A stretch of DNA of 64,000 bases from Veronia nyctiphanis (GCF_004116385.1 NZ_PEIB01000009.1:62001-126000), one strand, 5' to 3'; positions 11,237 to 21,455 are shown, counted from the stretch's first letter. Notes: generated by a model from the sequence alone, not told the origin. Program-made: numbers and translations.

Positions 11237-11287
11237 TTATCGGCGTCGTCGCAAAGAAGTGGTTCGTTGCAGGCTGTTTAGGGTCAT
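11237..11287 (-). CDS. Candidate arginine-codon leader peptide of argCBGH
   Basis: A 16-codon ORF in the argC leader encodes MTLNSLQRTTSLRRRR and stops: four consecutive Arg codons (CGA CGA CGC CGA) end the peptide. It lies between the predicted promoter/ArgR boxes and argC. The Arg-codon stretch GACGCCGA can pair with TCGGGCGTC just downstream (one bulged G), and that segment can instead fold as GGGC-gtcct-GCCC, so two structures compete. AAGGA directly abuts the ATG, which is too close for a good ribosome site; a GAGAG about 9 bases upstream is an alternative. No T run follows the hairpins. Seen in sequence; function is inference. Confidence 0.4.
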   Translation of the reverse strand: MTLNSLQRTTSLRRRR

Positions 11288-11304
11288 TCCTTGGGCTCTC
11301 TCAG

Positions 11305-11343
11305 CTTCACTAATTATTCATTAAATATGAATTAATATTTATT
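11305..11343. promoter_or_regulatory. Tandem ArgR boxes
   Basis: Two 18-base ARG boxes separated by the canonical 3 bases. The box at 11326-11343 (TATGAATTAATATTTATT) matches the E. coli pattern WNTGAATWWWWATTCANW at all but one position; the box at 11305-11322 is conserved mainly in its right half (ATTCA). They overlap the start point of the predicted argC promoter, so ArgR would block initiation. Confidence 0.85.
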
Positions 11344-11369
11344 CTCGCTAGAAAGGCAGTTAATGTCAA
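11341..11369 (-). promoter_or_regulatory. argCBGH promoter
   Basis: On the minus strand, TTGACA (11369-11364), 17-base spacer, GAGAAT (11346-11341). Consensus -35 and a moderate -10, ending right at the ArgR boxes. Predicted start near 11334. Confidence 0.7.
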
Positions 11370-11621
11370 TACAATCGCTTAAAAGAATTACAATTCATCA
11401 ACATTTTCTACGTGCATATTTAGTCGTATCTACTTTCATCAATTTCTCAGCACACGCAATGTAATTTTTTTTCATCTTTCTATCGTGTCACTAAATTTTT
11501 AGATCAATTCGAGATAATGAGGACAAATGACGACAAATATTGACCTTTAGAGCATATTTTCGCTAGATTGATGTATCAGGAATGCAACGAGCATGTAACT
11601 TAGTTACAAAATGGATGCCTT
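11370..11621. other. AT-rich region upstream of ppc
   Basis: About 250 bases with no gene I can support. It must hold the ppc promoter; I could not single out one pair of hexamers. No argE-like coding sequence is present on either strand. Confidence 0.5.
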
Positions 11622-14251
11622 ATGAATGACAAGTACAATGCCCTCAGAAGTAACGTCAGCACACTCGGACACTTGCTGGGAAACACCATCAAAGCCGCTC
11701 ACGGCGAGGATTTACTCGATAAAGTAGAGGAAATTCGCCAGCTGTCTAAGTCTGCAGCTGCAGGAAACAGCGATGACAGAGAAAAGCTCATTGATGTTTT
11801 ACAACAACTGCCAAATGATCAACTACTTCCGGTTGCCCGCGCGTTCAGTCAATTTCTTAACCTGACAAACATTGCCGAACAGTTTCATACTGTCTCTCGT
11901 CATTGCGATACGCAGGTATGTAACCCAGACGAAGTCGACGCCCTGTTCGAACGCTTAAAAAGTTCGGATGTTTCCGACGCAGAAACTGACAAAGCGATAG
12001 AAGATTTGAAAATCGAGTTGGTGCTCACCGCTCACCCAACAGAAATCGCGCGCCGCACAACCATCCACAAACTGGTACAAATCAATAAATGCCTGTCTGA
12101 ACTTGAACTGAGTGACATTACTCCTTCGGAGCGCAGTCAAGCAGAGCTCAGACTAGAACAACTGATTGCCCAGTCATGGCACTCAGATGAAATTCGCCAG
12201 CAACGCCCTACCCCTGTTGACGAAGCACGCTGGGGCTATGCGGTGATCGAAAACAGTCTGTGGCAAGCTGTTCCCGATTTTATTCGCCAGTTTGACCAGA
12301 AGCTTCAGCAGCATCGTGGCCGCAAATTGCCTATTGATGCCTCACCGGTGCAAATCTCTTCATGGATGGGCGGAGACCGAGACGGTAACCCATTTGTGAC
12401 TCACGCAATCACCCGAGAAGTGCTGCTGCTGGCGCGTTGGAAAGCGGCAGATTTGTATCTGCAGGATATACAGACGCTGATCAGTGAGCTGTCGATGGTG
12501 AAAGCTAATGACGAAGTTCGCGAACTGGCAGGACACGCACACGAACCTTACCGTGAAATTCTCCGTGGTCTTCGTGAACTGCTTGGGAACACCCTTGATG
12601 TTCTTCATGCCCAGTTAAATGACCAACCAGTTCCGTCATTACCTATCCTGAATGACACTGAGCAACTTTGGGTGCCGCTGCACGCAATCTATCAATCTCT
12701 GCATGAAAATGGCATGGGAATCATCGCTGATGGTTGTCTGCTTGATACGCTCCGTCGTGTCCAATGTTTTGGCGCTCACCTTATTAAGTTGGATATTCGA
12801 CAGGAAAGTACCCGTCACGCCGATGCGCTGTCGGAGATCACCCGCTACCTTGGCATGGGTGACTATTCGCAGTGGAGTGAACAGGACAAGCAATCTTTCC
12901 TTATCAGAGAGCTCAGCTCACAGCGCCCTCTTCTGCCACTTAAGTGGACACCAAGCGACAATGTTCAGGAAGTCCTCGACACTTGCCGCACGGTGGCAGA
13001 ACAGCCGCGCGAAGCGCTGGGCGCTTATGTCATTTCAATGGCAAGAACGGCATCGGATGTCCTCGCCGTCCACCTTCTATTAAAAGAAGCAGGCTGCCCG
13101 TTCCGCCTCGATGTATGCCCACTCTTTGAGACACTTGATGACCTCAACAATGCAGAATCAGTCATCAAGCAACTGCTGAGTATCGACTGGTACCGAGGCT
13201 TTATCCAAAACTTCCAGATGGTCATGATTGGTTACTCCGATTCAGCCAAAGATGCAGGCGTGATGTCAGCAGGCTGGGCGCAATATCAGGCGATGGAAGC
13301 GCTGGTATCTGTGTGCGAAGACGCAGGCGTTGACCTGGTGCTGTTCCACGGCCGTGGCGGTACGATTGGCCGCGGTGGCGCACCAGCGCATGCTGCACTG
13401 CTTTCTCAGCCACCGAAGAGTCTGAAGGGTGGGTTACGCGTTACCGAGCAGGGCGAGATGATCCGCTTCAAGCTGGGTCTCCCTCCTGTCGCCGTAAACA
13501 GCTTAAACCTTTATACCAGCGCAATTCTGGAAGCAAATCTGCTGCCACCACCAGAGCCCAAGCAACACTGGCGTGAGCAGATGGATCTCCTGAGCCAGGT
13601 TTCCTGTGAAAGCTACCGTGGCATCGTTCGTGGCCACAAGGATTTTGTTCCGTATTTCCGCGCGGCAACCCCTGAGCTTGAGCTCGGTAAACTACCTTTG
13701 GGATCGCGCCCAGCGAAGCGAAACCCGAAAGGCGGTGTAGAAAGTCTTCGCGCTATCCCTTGGATTTTTGCATGGAGTCAGAACCGATTGCTGCTGCCTG
13801 CATGGTTAGGCGCAGGTCAAGCAATACAACACTCTATCGATAACGGACATTTGGCTCAGCTCGAAGAAATGTGTAGAGAATGGCCGTTCTTCTCAACCCG
13901 TCTTGGTATGCTGGAAATGGTGTACACCAAGACGAGTTTGTCGACGTCGAAGTACTACGACGAGAAGCTGGTCGATCCTGATCTCTGGTTCCTTGGTGAA
14001 GAGCTCCGGGATCGTCTGAGTAAAGACATCAAAGCAGTTCTGATGGTCGAAAACAGCGATCACTTGATGGAACAAGACCCTTGGGGGGCAGAAGCTATTC
14101 GCCTGCGAAACATTTATGTTGAGCGTTGAGTATGCTTCAGGCTGAGCTTTTGAGCCGTACCCGGGCAGAGGAAAATGCCTCTCCAGAGCTGGATAACACG
14201 CTAATGGTGACCATTGCGGGTATTGCTGCGGGACTGCGAAACACAGGGTAG
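11622..14251 (+). CDS. ppc: Phosphoenolpyruvate carboxylase (one frameshift)
   Basis: Carboxylates phosphoenolpyruvate to oxaloacetate to refill the citrate cycle. Motifs in order: LTAHPTE with the catalytic His (about residue 138), [21 protein letters not shown] and [14 protein letters not shown]. The open frame stops early at 14129 after RNIYVER; adding one C at 14124 gives [18 protein letters not shown] and continues to [11 protein letters not shown] and a stop at 14251, the normal C-terminus. About 876 residues after repair, as in E. coli (883). The C-terminal Gly is part of the active site, so the short form would be inactive; the break is probably an error. Confidence 0.95.
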
Positions 14252-14379
14252 TGAGATATTGATTCATTGTTAAGAATAGTGACTCATTTTATATATTCCA
14301 AACATGATTGACGTATTTAGGGTGATGGGACCGAACTGATAGTGTTATTACTATAAATGAGAAGACAGTCAACCCTGTC

Positions 14380-14443
14380 GGTATTTGGCAAGGTCAGATA
14401 TGCAAACAGCATTCTGTGCAGAGAGACTCTCTTGCCAAATACC
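14380..14443. repeat. 13-base perfect inverted repeat upstream of aphA
   Basis: GGTATTTGGCAAG (14380-14392) pairs perfectly with CTTGCCAAATACC (14431-14443), with 38 bases between. A short inner hairpin (ATGC-aaaca-GCAT, about 14400-14412) and a neighbouring GACAG-tcaacc-CTGTC hairpin add structure. It lies 190-250 bases before the aphA start and would fold in a long aphA leader mRNA. No T run follows, so it is not a plain terminator. The rest of 14252-14630 holds no gene I can support. Confidence 0.6.
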
Positions 14444-14630
14444 CATACGAAACAGTGGTCAGAAAGTCGGTGTTATAGCGCAGCTGACGTGCAACCTGAG
14501 TACAAAGGATTTGCTCAAAGAACGCACAACCCGAGAACTGGTCGGTCCGCTTTGTGTTTACGATTGGAAAATCAAGCCGCCAAAAGAGCAGCTGTAAACG
14601 CAGGCAAATTTTATTTTGGAAAGATAAAAG

Positions 14631-15212
14631 ATGTCACTACCACATGTAATTTTAACGGTGCTGAGTCACCGAGATGCAACAGGATACGATATCACCAAGG
14701 AGTTCACCCGTTCCGTTGGTTTTTTCTGGAAAGCGAGCCACCAACAAGTGTATCGTGAGTTAGGAAAACTCGCCGATCAAGCAGCTGTTAGCTGCAAACT
14801 TGAGCCGCAAGACGGAAAGCCTGACAGAAAAGTGTACTCGATAACCGCAGCCGGCAAAGCAGCCTTATATCAGTGGTTTCAACAACCGACAAAGCAGACA
14901 ACATACAGAGACGAACTGTCTGCCAAGTTGCTCACTTGCGCCGTGTTTGATACCAAACCAATGATTGAGCACCTGAATGATATGGTTGATGATGTGCGTT
15001 CTTCACTGAGCCAGCTCAGAGATATTGAAAATACCAGATACTCAAACCCAGCAATGTTGTCGCGTGAAGCGAGACTCGAAAGGCTGACTCTGAGACGCGG
15101 AATTTTCAACCGAGAAGCGTGGTTGGGTTGGTCTCAAGAAGTACTGGAAGAATTACATCAAATGAATCAGCAAGAAACAGAGTCAAATGTGTTCGCAGTG
15201 AATCACAGCTGA
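14631..15212 (+). CDS. aphA: AphA, PadR-family low-cell-density regulator
   Basis: Winged-helix transcription factor. In Vibrio it is the master regulator of the low-cell-density state and, in V. cholerae, activates tcpPH. N-terminal PadR wHTH (MSLPHVILTVLSHRDATGYD, FWKASHQQVYRELGKL, GKPDRKVYSIT) and C-terminal helical dimer domain ending RLTLRRGIFNREAWLGW. 193 residues, about 14 longer than V. cholerae AphA because of an extra polar tail. Same place next to ppc as in Vibrio. The 380-base upstream region is structured; in Vibrio aphA is controlled by HapR/LuxR and Qrr small RNAs, which I could not confirm here. Confidence 0.93.
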   Translation: MSLPHVILTVLSHRDATGYDITKEFTRSVGFFWKASHQQVYRELGKLADQAAVSCKLEPQDGKPDRKVYSITAAGKAALYQWFQQPTKQTTYRDELSAKLLTCAVFDTKPMIEHLNDMVDDVRSSLSQLRDIENTRYSNPAMLSREARLERLTLRRGIFNREAWLGWSQEVLEELHQMNQQETESNVFAVNHS

Positions 15213-15248
15213 ATCATTGTCTATACAGACTTGAAGACTCCATTTAGT

Positions 15249-15275
15249 AAAAAACCGCCTGAAGGCGGTTTTTTT
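15249..15275. terminator. Bidirectional terminator aphA / metL
   Basis: AAAAAACCGCC-tgaa-GGCGGTTTTTTT between convergent aphA and metL. Confidence 0.9.
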
Positions 15276-15316
15276 GATTTTGGTCGTTACCGAGCGGGTA
15301 TTTCAGTGTGTAGGTA

Positions 15317-17755
15317 TTACAGCATACTGGTGAGGCGGTTAATATCCGACAGTATCGCACCGGCAGTGACATCTCGCCCTGCACCAGGACCACGAATAAC
15401 CAATGGATTCTCTCGGTACCACTTGCTCTCAATCGCAAAGATATTGTCACAGGGCAGCAAATTAGCCATAGGGTCATCTTGCGGCAGCACTTCAATACCC
15501 ACACGTGCCTTACCATCTTTACCGAGACGGGCAACGTAGCGCAACACACCTTGCTCTATTTCCGCTTTTTCAAGCCATGGCGCCAGATATTCATCTAATG
15601 CCTTCGATTGCTCGAAGAAGCTGTCCAAATCTGTTGTTGCCAGCGACTCAGGCACTAAAGACTGTACCTGAACATCTTCAGGCTCAATCGCCAGTCCTGC
15701 CTCACGGGTCAAGATAACCAGCTTACGCATCACATCTGCGCCACTGAGATCTTCACGCGGGTCAGGCTCGGTAAGCCCTTGTAGCCAAGCCTGCTCCAAA
15801 AGTGCAGAGAAACTCTCACCCTGCTTGTATTGTTGGAACAACCACGACAAAGTGCCAGAGAAAATACCCGACAAAGACAGCACGTCATCGCCGCTTTCCT
15901 GCAAATCACGGATAGCGTAATTGACGGGTAACCCTGCCCCCACAGTCGCATTATATAGCCAACGGCGTCCAGTCTTGGCAAAAGCATCCTGAACACGGTA
16001 GTAATGCTCTGAGACCGCAGAGCCTGCGTATTTGTTTGCCGAAATCAGGTGGAAGCCGTGTTCTGCCATCATGGGATACAAGTCAGAAAGGCCTGCATTC
16101 GCGGTAACATCAAGGATAATGATATCGTCGAACGGGTTTTGCATTAAACGATTGAGCCACTCTGTGCCTTCATATGCCTGCGCCTTTTCATCAAACGCGT
16201 TGACTGCATCTGACGCATTGATACCCTCAAGGTCAAGCCACTGCTTCTTGCTGTCTTGAATAGCGATCAGGGTAAAGCTCATACCATGACGTCGTTCCAA
16301 TGCCGTTTTCTGCTCTGAGAACAGCTCAAGCCAGCGACTGCCAATATTGCCTTTACCGAGCAACACCAAGCCAATCTTTCTTTGCGCATGAAAAAGAGAC
16401 TGGTGAATACTGGCCACCAGCGCTGCCGTGTCGACCTTACGTAAAATCGCGGCGATACTGACACCTGCAGGTGACTCAGCAATAAACTCAATAGGCTGCC
16501 CTTTCAGCTGCTGATAAAAGCCGTGGCAATGTACCGGATTACCGGTCACGCCAGCTCCCACAGCGGCGACCATACAATGATCTTCACGCACACTGATCTC
16601 AGCCTGAATATTTGCCGCCTTGAGTTTGGCCAGCACATCACCTGCCACTTCAGCAGTAAAGGCCAATTGAATACGATGTTGGTCATCACTGGCACTTTGC
16701 GCCAGAGCTTGAAGTTTGATGCTGTTCAGCAGACTATCCACCTGCTCTTTAACATGCTTAAAATCATGAGATGCAGGCACATCAAGTTGAACAAGGCATA
16801 CGTTATCCAGAGAGGTGATGATTTTGGCACCTCGGCCGGACGCAAGAACACGCTCAATGCGTGTTGAGCCTGAATCCGGTTCATAGCTACAACGAAGCGT
16901 CAGGTCGATCGCGCTTTGTGAGACCGGTTGAAGCGTGCGACTGTGCAGAACAGGCGCCGCCAAACGAGCAAGTTCCGCAGCCTCATCAAGACGAAGCAGT
17001 GACAACAGGCAAGCATCATCGACGATGCGTGGGTCAGCACTGCATACGCCCGCAACATCGCTCCATATCGTCACGCGCGACACGTCTGCGAGCGCACCGA
17101 TAACCGTGGCTGAGTAGTCTGAGCCATTACGGCCAAGCAGAACGGTATCACCCGCCTGCCCCTGCGCCATAAAACCTGTAATAACCACACGTTTGCTCTG
17201 ATACTGTGCGAGCTGTTCATTAATCAGTGGCCATGAGCGTGCGCGATCGACTTCAGGTTGCGCAGAGCGTTCAGCGCGGAGGAACGTCCTCGAATCAAGG
17301 TTTACTGCAGGCAGTCCAAGTTGATTCAAAAGTCCGGCGAGTACCCGCGTAGACCAGACTTCACCAAAGCCCTGGGCCCAGGCTTTTTGTTTTTCATCGA
17401 GTGCCGCTTCACCGGCTTTTGCCAACTGGCTGAAATCGTCAAACAGCGCATCAACCAGTTGCTGCTTGTGGTCACCCTCAATCAGATTCTCAATCAAGTC
17501 TTGCTGAAACTTACGAAGAGACTGCAGTGCTTCATGCGCCTGACGGCCATCTTTGTCTAGCAGAGAAATCCATTCAATCAGGCGATTTGTCGTCTTGCCC
17601 GCAGCGGAAACAACAATTAAATCTTCGTCACCGCTGTATTTTTTTAAAATGCTCGCAACCCGGCGGAAACATTCAGGATCAGCTAAGCTGCTGCCACCGA
17701 ATTTATGAAGATGTCTCACTTTTCCCTGTGATTGCGTGCCATCAGGCCGTGTCAT
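15317..17755 (-). CDS. metL: Bifunctional aspartokinase II - homoserine dehydrogenase II
   Basis: Two steps of the aspartate pathway toward methionine. 812 residues, the size of E. coli MetL (810). The N-terminal kinase shows HKFGGSSLADPECF and NGSDYSAT; a reduced ACT region follows near 300-450; the C-terminal dehydrogenase has LLGKGNIGSRWLELF for NADPH and a GLTEPDPREDLSGADV block. Its ATG overlaps the metB stop (TCATGA), so metB-metL are translationally coupled. Expected to be repressed by MetJ with metB and not feedback inhibited by methionine. Confidence 0.95.
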   Translation of the reverse strand: MTRPDGTQSQGKVRHLHKFGGSSLADPECFRRVASILKKYSGDEDLIVVSAAGKTTNRLIEWISLLDKDGRQAHEALQSLRKFQQDLIENLIEGDHKQQLVDALFDDFSQLAKAGEAALDEKQKAWAQGFGEVWSTRVLAGLLNQLGLPAVNLDSRTFLRAERSAQPEVDRARSWPLINEQLAQYQSKRVVITGFMAQGQAGDTVLLGRNGSDYSATVIGALADVSRVTIWSDVAGVCSADPRIVDDACLLSLLRLDEAAELARLAAPVLHSRTLQPVSQSAIDLTLRCSYEPDSGSTRIERVLASGRGAKIITSLDNVCLVQLDVPASHDFKHVKEQVDSLLNSIKLQALAQSASDDQHRIQLAFTAEVAGDVLAKLKAANIQAEISVREDHCMVAAVGAGVTGNPVHCHGFYQQLKGQPIEFIAESPAGVSIAAILRKVDTAALVASIHQSLFHAQRKIGLVLLGKGNIGSRWLELFSEQKTALERRHGMSFTLIAIQDSKKQWLDLEGINASDAVNAFDEKAQAYEGTEWLNRLMQNPFDDIIILDVTANAGLSDLYPMMAEHGFHLISANKYAGSAVSEHYYRVQDAFAKTGRRWLYNATVGAGLPVNYAIRDLQESGDDVLSLSGIFSGTLSWLFQQYKQGESFSALLEQAWLQGLTEPDPREDLSGADVMRKLVILTREAGLAIEPEDVQVQSLVPESLATTDLDSFFEQSKALDEYLAPWLEKAEIEQGVLRYVARLGKDGKARVGIEVLPQDDPMANLLPCDNIFAIESKWYRENPLVIRGPGAGRDVTAGAILSDINRLTSML

Positions 17756-18918
17756 GATGTCGCCTCTTCTAAGGTTCTGAATGCGTGCTGAAGGTCAGCA
17801 ACCAGATCCTGCGGGTCTTCCAGTCCCACAGATAAACGTAACAATGTCGGGGCAAGGCCAGCCTCGGCCTGCGCCTCATCACTCATTGCACGGTGTGTCA
17901 TTGAGCCCGGATGTGTCACTAAACTTTCTACGCCGCCCAGTGACTCTGCCAGTGAGAACAGCTTGAGTGCGCCAAGGAAGGTTTTAAGACCTTCCAGATC
18001 CGCATCCAATTCGAAGCTCAGCATTCCACCGAAGCCTGCTTGCTGTTTCAACGCAATTTCGTGGCCTGGATGCTCTTTGAGTGATGGGTGAAATATCTTG
18101 CGTACTGCAGATTCTGTTAACAGATATTCCAGTACTTGCGCAGCACTTTGCTCATGCTGGCGCATTCTGGCACCGAGAGTTCTGAGGCCGCGCAAGGTCA
18201 TATAGCTGTCAAAGGCATTACCAGTTGCACCAATACAGTTGCCCCACCAGGCAAGATTCTCAGCAAGTTCTGCATCTCTAGCAATCACAGCGCCACCGAC
18301 AGAGTCTGAGTGACCATTGATGTATTTGGTGGTTGAATGAATGACAAAATCAGCACCCAAAGCGAGCGGCTGCTGGAGCACTGGTGACAGGAAGGTATTA
18401 TCAACGGCAACCCATGCGCCGACTTTGTGTGCCTTCTCGCAAATATCAGCAATGTCCACTACGCGGAGAAGCGGGTTTGAAGGCGTTTCAATCAAGATAA
18501 GTTTGGGTTTTCTTGCCAGTGCTGTAGACAGAGCATCAGCGTCTGACTGGTCGATAAACTCAACCGAGAATGCGCCCTTTTTGGCACGGGAGTCAAACAG
18601 GCGATAAGTCCCGCCATAGCAGTCATGCGGCGCAATGATGAGGTCATCGCTATCGAGCAAGGATACCAACAGATTAATGGCTGACATGCCACAGCTGGTG
18701 ACAACAGCCCCCGCACCGCCTTCCATTTCAGCCAGCGCGGTTTCAAGATGAGTTCGGGTTGGATTACCACCACGCGCATAATCATATTTTGGCACTGAGC
18801 CAAATTCTGGGAACGTGTAATTGGTGGAGAGATATAGTGGTGGTACAACGGCCTGATGTTGTGTATCTGTCGCGATACCTGTTCTTACTGCAATTGTATC
18901 GCGCTTGCTGTCGCTCAT
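17752..18918 (-). CDS. metB: Cystathionine gamma-synthase
   Basis: PLP enzyme that joins O-succinylhomoserine and cysteine. 388 residues from ATG 18918 (MSDSKRDTIAVRTG); the frame continues 12 codons upstream but without family resemblance. PLP lysine in HSTTKYINGHSD (about residue 197) and phosphate-binding GMSAINLL. First gene of metBL, divergent from metJ with MET boxes in between. Confidence 0.95.
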   Translation of the reverse strand: MSDSKRDTIAVRTGIATDTQHQAVVPPLYLSTNYTFPEFGSVPKYDYARGGNPTRTHLETALAEMEGGAGAVVTSCGMSAINLLVSLLDSDDLIIAPHDCYGGTYRLFDSRAKKGAFSVEFIDQSDADALSTALARKPKLILIETPSNPLLRVVDIADICEKAHKVGAWVAVDNTFLSPVLQQPLALGADFVIHSTTKYINGHSDSVGGAVIARDAELAENLAWWGNCIGATGNAFDSYMTLRGLRTLGARMRQHEQSAAQVLEYLLTESAVRKIFHPSLKEHPGHEIALKQQAGFGGMLSFELDADLEGLKTFLGALKLFSLAESLGGVESLVTHPGSMTHRAMSDEAQAEAGLAPTLLRLSVGLEDPQDLVADLQHAFRTLEEATS

Positions 18919-18986
18919 TGTGCGTCCTTCCCTGTGCCGTGAAAATCTGTTCAAGCTTGATTACCCACCTTACCGAACACACAACA

Positions 18987-19018
18987 AGACGTCAATACTT
19001 CTAGACGTCTAAATGTCT
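18987..19018. promoter_or_regulatory. Four tandem MET boxes
   Basis: Four adjoining 8-base units: AGACGTCA, ATACTTCT, AGACGTCT, AAATGTCT. Consensus is AGACGTCT; unit 3 is perfect, unit 1 has one mismatch. Located 69 bases from the metB start and 110 from metJ, so MetJ with S-adenosylmethionine can repress both. Confidence 0.93.
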
Positions 19019-19127
19019 TTACTTATGGCGGTTAATCTGGCTAAAATTTAACTTCATCGAACCTGGTCGTATAGAGCCGGGGCAGACTAGATAAATAATG
19101 CAAAAGTAACCACTGAGAAGGTGATTG

Positions 19128-19445
19128 ATGGCAGACTGGAATGGAGAATATATTAACCCTTATGCCGAGCACGGTAAAAAGAAAGAGCAGGTAAAAAAAA
19201 TTACCGTCTCTATTCCGCTCAAAGTGCTCAAGGTGCTGACGGATGAGCGTACCCGGCGTCAGGTTAATAACCTTCGACACGCGACGAACAGTGAACTCCT
19301 GTGTGAAGCCTTTCTTCATGCCTACACAGGGCAGCCATTGCCGACTGATGACGATATCCGCAAAGATAAAAACGACAGCGTGCCTGCAGAAGTGAAGCGC
19401 ATCATGCAAGAGCGCGGTATCGAATTTGACGAAGAAGAATATTAA
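19128..19445 (+). CDS. metJ: Methionine repressor MetJ
   Basis: Ribbon-helix-helix repressor with S-adenosylmethionine as corepressor. 105 residues starting [18 protein letters not shown] at ATG 19128 with an AGAAGGT ribosome site; beta-strand [15 protein letters not shown] and helix [20 protein letters not shown] as in E. coli. Divergent from metBL with its operators in between. Confidence 0.97.
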   Translation: MADWNGEYINPYAEHGKKKEQVKKITVSIPLKVLKVLTDERTRRQVNNLRHATNSELLCEAFLHAYTGQPLPTDDDIRKDKNDSVPAEVKRIMQERGIEFDEEEY

Positions 19446-19449
19446 GACA

Positions 19450-19482
19450 TAAAAAAACCAGCCGGCCGGGCTGGTTTTTTTT
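19450..19482. terminator. Bidirectional terminator metJ / maeB
   Basis: AAAAAACCAGCC-ggccg-GGCTGGTTTTTTTT between convergent genes. Confidence 0.9.
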
Positions 19483-19516
19483 ATGTCTTCAATCGGTTGC
19501 GCCAACAACTCAACGT

Positions 19517-20760
19517 TCAGGCCATGTAACCTGACGGCATATCAATTCGGGCAACCCCCGAATCAACAGCTGCTTGAGCGACCGCTTTCGCGACTCTAGG
19601 CAGCAAACGAGGATCCATTGGCTTCGGAATGATATAATCAGGGCCAAAGGACAGTGCTTCAGAGCCGGACGCTTTCACCACTTCCTCCGGCACAGGCTCT
19701 TTTGCCAATGCTCGAATCGCATCTACTGCGGCCAGTTTCATTTCATCATTGATCTGGCTGGCACGAACATCCAGCGCACCACGGAAAATGAACGGGAAAC
19801 ACAGTACATTGTTGACCTGATTCGGATAATCCGAACGCCCGGTGCCCATGATGAGATCATCACGCACTTTATGGGCCACTTCTGGCTTAATTTCCGGGTC
19901 CGGGTTTGAACAAGCAAATACGATAGGCTTATCAGCCATCAACTTTAACGCTTCAGGTGACAGCAAATCAGGCCCCGATACACCGACGAAGATATCTGCC
20001 CCTTCAATCACATCTTCCAACGAACGCTTATCTGTGTTGTTCGCGAAAAGTTGTTTGTATTGGTTGATATCGTCGCGACGGGTGTGAATGACACCTTTGC
20101 GATCCAGCATGTAGATTTTCTCGCGTTGCGCACCACACTTGATCAAAAGCTCCATGCAGGCAACCGCTGCTGCACCTGCACCAAGACAGACAATGACGCA
20201 TCGCCAATTTCTTTACCTTGAAGCTCAAGCGCATTAAGCATGCCAGCAGCAGTAACAATGGCAGTGCCGTGCTGATCATCGTGGAAAACAGGTACGTTAC
20301 AACGTTCGATTAATTGCTGTTCAATTTCAAAGCAATCAGGTGCTTTGATATCTTCGAGGTTAATACCACCAAATGTGTCGGCAATATTGGCAACAGTATC
20401 CACAAATTCATCAATCGTACGATGCTTAACCTCAATATCGATTGAATCCAGATTCGCAAAACGTTTAAACAGTAACGCTTTACCTTCCATTACTGGCTTT
20501 GACGCCAACGGACCCAGATTACCAAGTCCAAGAATCGCGGTGCCATTGGAAATTACAGCAACCATGTTGCCTTTTGCTGTGTATTTGTAGACATTATCTG
20601 CGTCCTGAGCGATTTCCCTCACAGGCTCAGCGACACCCGGGCTATATGCCAGGGCCAAGTCTTCAACAGTGTTTGCCGGTTTTGTAAGTTCTACAGAGAT
20701 TTTGCCAGGCACCGGATTCGCATGATAATCCAGAGCCATTTGGCGTCTATCTTCAGACAT
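19517..20760 (-). CDS. maeB: NAD(P)-dependent malic enzyme, short form (one frameshift)
   Basis: Oxidative decarboxylation of malate to pyruvate. About 414 residues: the catalytic domain of the MaeB type without the C-terminal phosphotransacetylase-like domain of E. coli MaeB. Motifs [25 protein letters not shown] and, across the break, the NAD(P) site. The frame breaks at 20191; one C on the plus strand restores [20 protein letters not shown]. Between metJ and rpmE, the same neighbours as in V. cholerae. Cofactor choice cannot be told from the sequence. Confidence 0.9.
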
Positions 20761-20936
20761 TTATTTTAATCCTAACTATTAGTCTTTAAAGCTTACCTTG
20801 TTTTTCAAGTTTGCAAGCGAAAATACACAAGGTGAGCACTATGGGTAGATAATACGCGCCAACCCTAGATGGTATATCAGTGTCGGGATTAGTGCCAGTG
20901 GGGGATAATGTGGCAGAAGGATATGTCTGAAAGGTG

Positions 20937-20967
20937 AAAAAAAAGGTGCCATAGGCACCTTTTTTTG
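20937..20967. terminator. rpmE terminator
   Basis: AGGTGCC-ata-GGCACCT stem flanked by eight A and seven T, just past the rpmE stop codon; symmetrical enough to act on both strands. Confidence 0.88.
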
Positions 20968-20978
20968 TAGAGTCAGTC

Positions 20979-21191
20979 TTATTTGCTGCTCAGTACGCCG
21001 AAACGCTTCTTGAAGCGGTCAACGCGGCCACCGGTGTCAACGATACGTTGCTTACCAGTGTAGAATGGGTGGCACTTATCACATACGTCCAGGTTGATGT
21101 CTTTACCCAGAGTCGTTTGGAATTCAAAAGTGTTGCCGCAAGAACATTTTGCGCTTGCTGCTTTGTATTCTGGATGGATACCAGCTTTCAT
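20979..21191 (-). CDS. rpmE: Ribosomal protein L31, zinc form
   Basis: 70-residue L31 of the large subunit, starting MKAGIHPEY at 21191; the open frame extends further but without similarity. CSC near residue 16-18 and CDKC near 37-40 form the zinc site of the C+ form, which doubles as a zinc store and is replaced by a C- paralogue under zinc starvation in many bacteria. Divergent from priA. Confidence 0.97.
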   Translation of the reverse strand: MKAGIHPEYKAASAKCSCGNTFEFQTTLGKDINLDVCDKCHPFYTGKQRIVDTGGRVDRFKKRFGVLSSK

Positions 21192-21455
21192 AGGGATTAC
21201 CTCTAATAAAGGCCGTGTCGCTCTCCCGATCCAAAGCCGGGCACCACACGTCGTTAACAACAAATTGTAAGGCGCGAAATTCTAATCAAGCCCGACCAAG
21301 ATAGCAACTTTTTTGTTCAACCGATTCAAATTCAATGTTCGATATAGTCAACCTCGAACCAAATCAACGGATTGACAGGATTAACGTTGCACCCTTCATC
21401 GCCAGCGTTACACTGTGAATAGATATCCAGATTGATCCGAGACTCTTTTTTCAAC

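Noticed and set aside
14257-14277. HapR/LuxR-type operator
   Set aside because: Only the left half (TATTGAT) matches; about 13 of 21 positions overall, too weak to list as a site.
14357-14758. 133-codon plus-strand ORF before and into aphA
   Set aside because: Overlaps aphA in another frame, has no ribosome site or recognisable domain, and crosses the inverted repeat.
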